A stretch of DNA of 64,000 nt, from positions 1 through 64,000 of the forward strand of contig JAVTVY010017265.1 of NCBI GenBank assembly GCA_036873755.1, read 5' to 3'. The notes beneath the pieces are model-generated. The model saw only the letters and a list, made by a program, of their open reading frames with translations, did no database searches and was not told the DNA's origin. Of this stretch, positions 60,038 to 64,000 are shown one piece after another. The stretch's first letter is position 1; each line of letters starts with the position of its first letter. The position numbers were made by a program, and so were the translations under genes. Origin of the DNA: Hanleya hanleyi. Its lineage: Eukaryota; Mollusca; Polyplacophora; Lepidopleurida; Hanleyidae.

Positions 60038-60182
60038 TACAGATATTACATGCTGTGAGGTGTGATATCACGATTTGTCAGCTCTCGAAGGTGATGTTCA
60101 ACTCGTGCTCCAACCTCGTTGAACATCACCTTCTCGAGCTGACAAATCGTGATATCACACCTCACAGCATGCAATATCTGTA
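60038..60182. repeat. 65-bp-stem hairpin
   Basis: A near-perfect inverted repeat: tacagatattacatgctgtg (60038) through gaaggtgatgttcaac, a loop of about 15 bases (tcgtgctccaacctc), then the complement back to catgcaatatctgta (60182). The stem also contains gtgatatcac, itself a palindrome. It could be a short MITE or a cruciform-forming site. Confidence 0.9.
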
Positions 60183-60704
60183 TATTGTCTTCTGTGATAG
60201 ATAATCAACAGCATTGGATAATAATTCACTGGTAAATTTCTCATCTTTGCCGATTGCTATGGTATTATTCCTCTGATGATAAGAAACATTTTGATTTAGC
60301 AAGCACATCTAATTAGTGACATTTCCCACCAGATCAATATTGATACGAAAGGCGATGGTCCGAACTTTTCGACATTAGGCCTGCAGAATCTCGCAATTAC
60401 CTTGATGATTCTAACCGTTCCAGACATCTAATACGACGGAGACATGACGTTAGCTACGTGTGCTCGAGTGGAAACTTAGCATGGATTTGTTTGTTTAAAT
60501 TACTGAAAATGGTTCAATAAAACTATAGACGAGGCGCAGACATGACTTACGAGGATGAACCAGATAGCAATATCGATCATTTTGATATTTCTACGCTATT
60601 TCAAGGAATATTTAAATGCTATCATGGAAACTGTCCAGCAACGTTGAAAAACCATGGTTGTTTACTACAAATCCTGCATTTTTCCAGAAGACCTGGTTAG
60701 ATTC

Positions 60705-60731
60705 ATCTCACTCACTCACTCACTCACTCAG
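60705..60731. repeat. (CTCA)n microsatellite
   Basis: A short CTCACTCA run like the 3' tail of the tRNA-SINE; no SINE body attached. Confidence 0.7.
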
Positions 60732-60889
60732 ATTCATCCCTCATTCCACGCTTTATCCACAGTAGCACATTAGAAATTACGAGGTACGCCCAGTTTTGCT
60801 CTTCTGCCTATCATATTCACACGATCCGACATTTTATTCTTGTTTTTTTTTTTCAAATATGCAGTTGCACATTATTGATAAAGCACAGA

Positions 60890-61800
60890 TACTAGTAAAG
60901 GTTGGGCCAGTGCCGTGAGGGATTCACAATACTAGTGAAGGTTGGGCCAATGCCGTGAGGGTATCACAGATACTAGTGGTGGTTGGGCCAGTGCCGTGAG
61001 GGTATCACAGATACTAGTGATGGTTCGGTCAGTGCCGTGAGGGATTCACAGATACTAGTGAGGGTTGGGTCAGTAGCGTGACGGATTCACAGCTACTATT
61101 GATGGTTGGGTCAGTGCCGAGGGGGATTCACAGATACTAGTGATGGTTGGGTAAGTACCGTGAGGGATTCACAGATACTATTGGTGGTTGGGTTAGTGCC
61201 GTGAGAGATTCACAGATACTAGTGAAGGTTGGATCAATGCCGTGAGGGATTCACAGATACTACTGATGGTTGGGTCTATGTCGTGAGGGATTCACAAATA
61301 CTATTGATGGTTGGGTTAGTACCGTGAGGGATTACTAGTGATTGTTGTGCCAGTATCTTGAGGGACTCACAGATTGGGCCAGTGCCGTGATGAGTTCACG
61401 GATACTATTGGTTGGATCAGTGAGTGATGGTTGGGTCAGTGCCGTGAGGGTATTACAGATACTAGTGAAGGTTGGGTCAGTGCCGTGAGGGATTCACAGA
61501 TAATACTGATGGTTGGGTCTATGTCGTGAGGGATTCACAAATACTAATTAATGGTTGGGTTAGTAAAGTGAGGGATTACTAGTGATTATTGTGCCAGTAT
61601 CTTGAGGGATTCACAGATTGGGCCAGTGCCGTGATGAGTTCACGGATACTATTGATGGTTGGATCAGTGCCGTGAGGGATTCACAGGTACTAGTGATGGT
61701 TGGGTCAGTGCCGCGAGGGATTCACGGATAAAAGTGAATGTTGCGTCAGTACCGTGAGGGATTTACAGATATTAATGATGGTTGGGTCCGTGTCGTGAGG
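60890..61800. repeat. 41-42-bp minisatellite with higher-order repeat
   Basis: About 20 units of cagatactagtgatggttgg plus gtcagtgccgtgagggattca, diverged and with indels. A multi-unit block (atgtcgtgagggattcacaa, ttgtgccagtatcttgaggg, gatgagttcacggatactat) occurs at about 61270-61410 and again at about 61510-61655, showing a higher-order duplication of about 240 bp. Confidence 0.9.
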
Positions 61801-61979
61801 AAGTTTGGAGATCGGAAACGATATTGTGTACATTCACTCTCTCCTCCGATGGAATGAACGATGGCACACTCTCCAAAGGTGAGTTACTAACATTTATATC
61901 CAATTTCGTTTTATGTGCCTTTTGTTTCACATCACAGCTTGTTTTAGGAGGAGAAAATAACTGACTGGAGATAACAAAA

Positions 61980-62990
61980 TGTCATTTATTTCGAATAAAA
62001 CACGAATTATTATTATTGCAAATACAAATATACAGAAATAGATATGATTGGCAATTGCTTAAATAATGTTAAAATACAATAACTATATATGAAAATTATG
62101 TACAAGGTTATATTAACTTCAATACGCCCAAGGCTGATATACGGGTAAGACCACCGCATTATTACATCTGTGTATTTGATTAAAGAATGGAGGCCTATGA
62201 CAAATGGACCTGTCCATCACTTTAGCATGGACGGGTTTGTTGGATATATAAATGTATGACAAACACGTTTTTTTAATTATCGTCAATGTATCGTCAATGG
62301 GGTTAAAGATGTATACAACGATTTGGTAGCATAGATGTTAGAGAAGGATTTACAATTCTTTCGAGCAATGTTCACGACTTTGACACATTATCCTCAATAT
62401 GAGTCTTAAAACACATCAAAACTGCCGAATCCATCATCGCTTCTTTCTTATCTTAAACAACTCACCCGATTTCGAATTCATAATCATCAATACTTGTTGG
62501 CAGAACTTATAAAAACACATTTCAGTAGATATGTCAATAAACATAAATTTCTGTCTTCTTTCTAAAAAATAAGAAGCCATGGTAAATAATTTCCGCATTC
62601 CATTCGCATTGCTTTTGATTTGAGTAATGAACATTATTTCAAATGGGCATTTCATTACTAAATTTGATAACGTTATTGATTTTAGTATTTACGAATTAAA
62701 AGAAACTGACATAAATACGTGTTAAATGCATAGTTTATCGTTTTGCTTTCCCAAAGGATAATTTAGCAGACATAATGTTTACCTAGGTAAACCCCGACAC
62801 TGGACACACGAGCGACTATGCCCCTAAAAACATGATAAACGCCCTCTGTCGAACGAGCTCCCGATAATAGGTGATAGCCTACATAACTCACACGAGTCAC
62901 TGGACCTTGGACTGGTATCATCACTTCCAAATAAAGTCCTTTATAAATTGGACGGAATATCCTTGATGATTTTGTAACAGTGTTTTGCCA
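61980..62990. other. No recognised feature
   Basis: AT-rich sequence with short ORFs only. Confidence 0.4.
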
Positions 62991-62997
62991 AGATTCC

Positions 62998-63606
62998 TTA
63001 ATCTTATCTGGCCTGGGCTTTTTGGACGTATCCTGGACTGGGGGGGGGGAGGCGAAATGGCCCCTCTCCCCCAATTATTTTTCTTACCCCTTGAGCTAGG
63101 AGGCTGAAACTTACCACACCATACCCCTGGGTCAAGCTCTACCAGAAAATGTAAAAAAAATTCAAGATAGCCGCTTCGATGACGTCACAATGACGTCATT
63201 TTCAACAACGACATATTTTGGTCGATTTTTGGGGTCAGATTTTTCGAATTTTTTATTTATGCAATTTCTCCGCAAAAACTGCATGATAAATTAGTAAATA
63301 TTATTGTGATGTGAAATAAAATAGTTTTTGTCCACTTTTCATCGCAAAAAAGCTGAAATTTTGCAGAAATATGACGAAAAAAAAATCACTTTTCTGGTAC
63401 CCCACGTGGTCGCCATCTTGAATTTACCCATGATTCTCTGCTCGGGGGTCATGCAAATAGGCTCAAAATGACCCCAATATGATAAACGATAAAATCACAG
63501 AGTTTCAGTTCTCCATTATTTGTCGTTCCGGAGATAGCGCAGAAAGTTTGGTGGGGGGGGGGGAGCATTTTGTTCCCCCCCCCCTCCCCCCGGAAGGTAG
63601 GGTTAA
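62998..63606 (+). mobile_element. piggyBac-like MITE, reference copy
   Basis: A 609-bp element bounded by TTAA (62998-63001 and 63603-63606). The left end is tcttatctggcctgggcttt; the right end is cggaaggtaggg, so both ends read TTAA then CCCTA or a near variant inward. In order it has a G-run, tgagctaggaggctgaaact, caccatacccctgggtcaag, gatgacgtcacaatgacgtc, tgcatgataaattagtaaat, cacttttctggtaccccacg, ttgaatttacccatgattct, catgcaaataggctcaaaat and a second G/C run. TTAA targets and CCC ends are the piggyBac superfamily signature. No transposase: non-autonomous. Confidence 0.85.
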
Positions 63607-64000
63607 GACAAATGATATCTAAACTTATACGAGAAACTTCAAACTTTGCTGGAAGACGCGGATTTTTTTCACTTTATGAAACGTGCCAGATGACCTTAAA
63701 TGCCATCGAACATGTGATCACGCTCTGAACTAGAATTTCTGTGGCCGTTGTCAATCAGGACGTTTACACTAGGATGCATTGTAGATTGCACGGCAACCAG
63801 TTCTGCCGGAAGAAAACAATGGGGTCCCCTCTTCGGTCACCAATAGTCAAATTATCTTTAACGCAAACTTGTTATATCCATATATATCATCTCAAGGAAG
63901 AATGCTTGTACCATCAGTCCAAGGCAAATGCTAGTATAAGATTGAAAGCCTTCAATTTTCCTGGAACCCCCTTAAAAAGTAGAAGAAGAAACGGTCATAT
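63607..64000. other. No recognised feature at window end
   Basis: Nothing supported in the last 394 bases. Confidence 0.4.

Overview
The window is animal nuclear DNA: AT-rich, intron-containing and crowded with repeats. The only confidently recognised host gene is a metazoan family-2 glycosyltransferase, a chitin synthase, on the minus strand. The tRNA-derived SINE pieces, the jockey-type LINE remains and the dispersed repeat starting AGCTCATCTG resemble what is seen in molluscs and other lophotrochozoans. I therefore infer a marine lophotrochozoan, probably mollusc-like. This placement is an inference, not a database result.

Layout. From 2.6 to 21.3 kb lies the chitin synthase gene. Seven coding exons were assembled by eye from splice sites and matching phases: 21262-21276, 11798-11913, 10002-10128, 8229-8378, 5141-7289, 4156-4311 and 2608-3099. 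Together they encode about 1,068 residues. The last exon(s) must lie beyond coordinate 1. A TATA box (21438-21446) and a perfect CRE palindrome (21557-21564) sit just upstream of the proposed first exon. Intron 1 is about 9.3 kb and carries a 24-copy 61-bp minisatellite, a 32-bp minisatellite and a 5'-truncated LINE with a 13-bp target duplication.

From 21.9 to 22.9 kb, upstream of the promoter, is a foldback mobile element of about 908 bp. It is nearly perfectly palindromic, is built from short CpG-rich units that are themselves palindromes, and is flanked by a 6-bp direct repeat. From 23 to 64 kb no complete host gene is recognised. This part is a mosaic of mobile elements and arrays: a ruined LINE reverse transcriptase (35-37 kb), at least five pieces of a TTAA-flanked piggyBac-like MITE family, an element with nine 157-bp internal repeats (39.1-40.7 kb), two further foldback or TIR elements (41.0-41.7 and 42.4-44.4 kb), several minisatellites, a 65-bp-stem hairpin at 60.1 kb and a 41-42-bp array at 60.9-61.8 kb. 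A few isolated ORFs (52.1, 56.0, 50.9, 16.1 and 59.9 kb) look protein-like and may be exons of unrecognised genes or gene relics.

The most unusual features are the palindrome-of-palindromes element at 22 kb upstream of the chitin synthase promoter, the 42.4-44.4 kb element whose termini carry GAAGTCRGAAGTC arrays, and the long acidic insert inside the chitin synthase catalytic domain.
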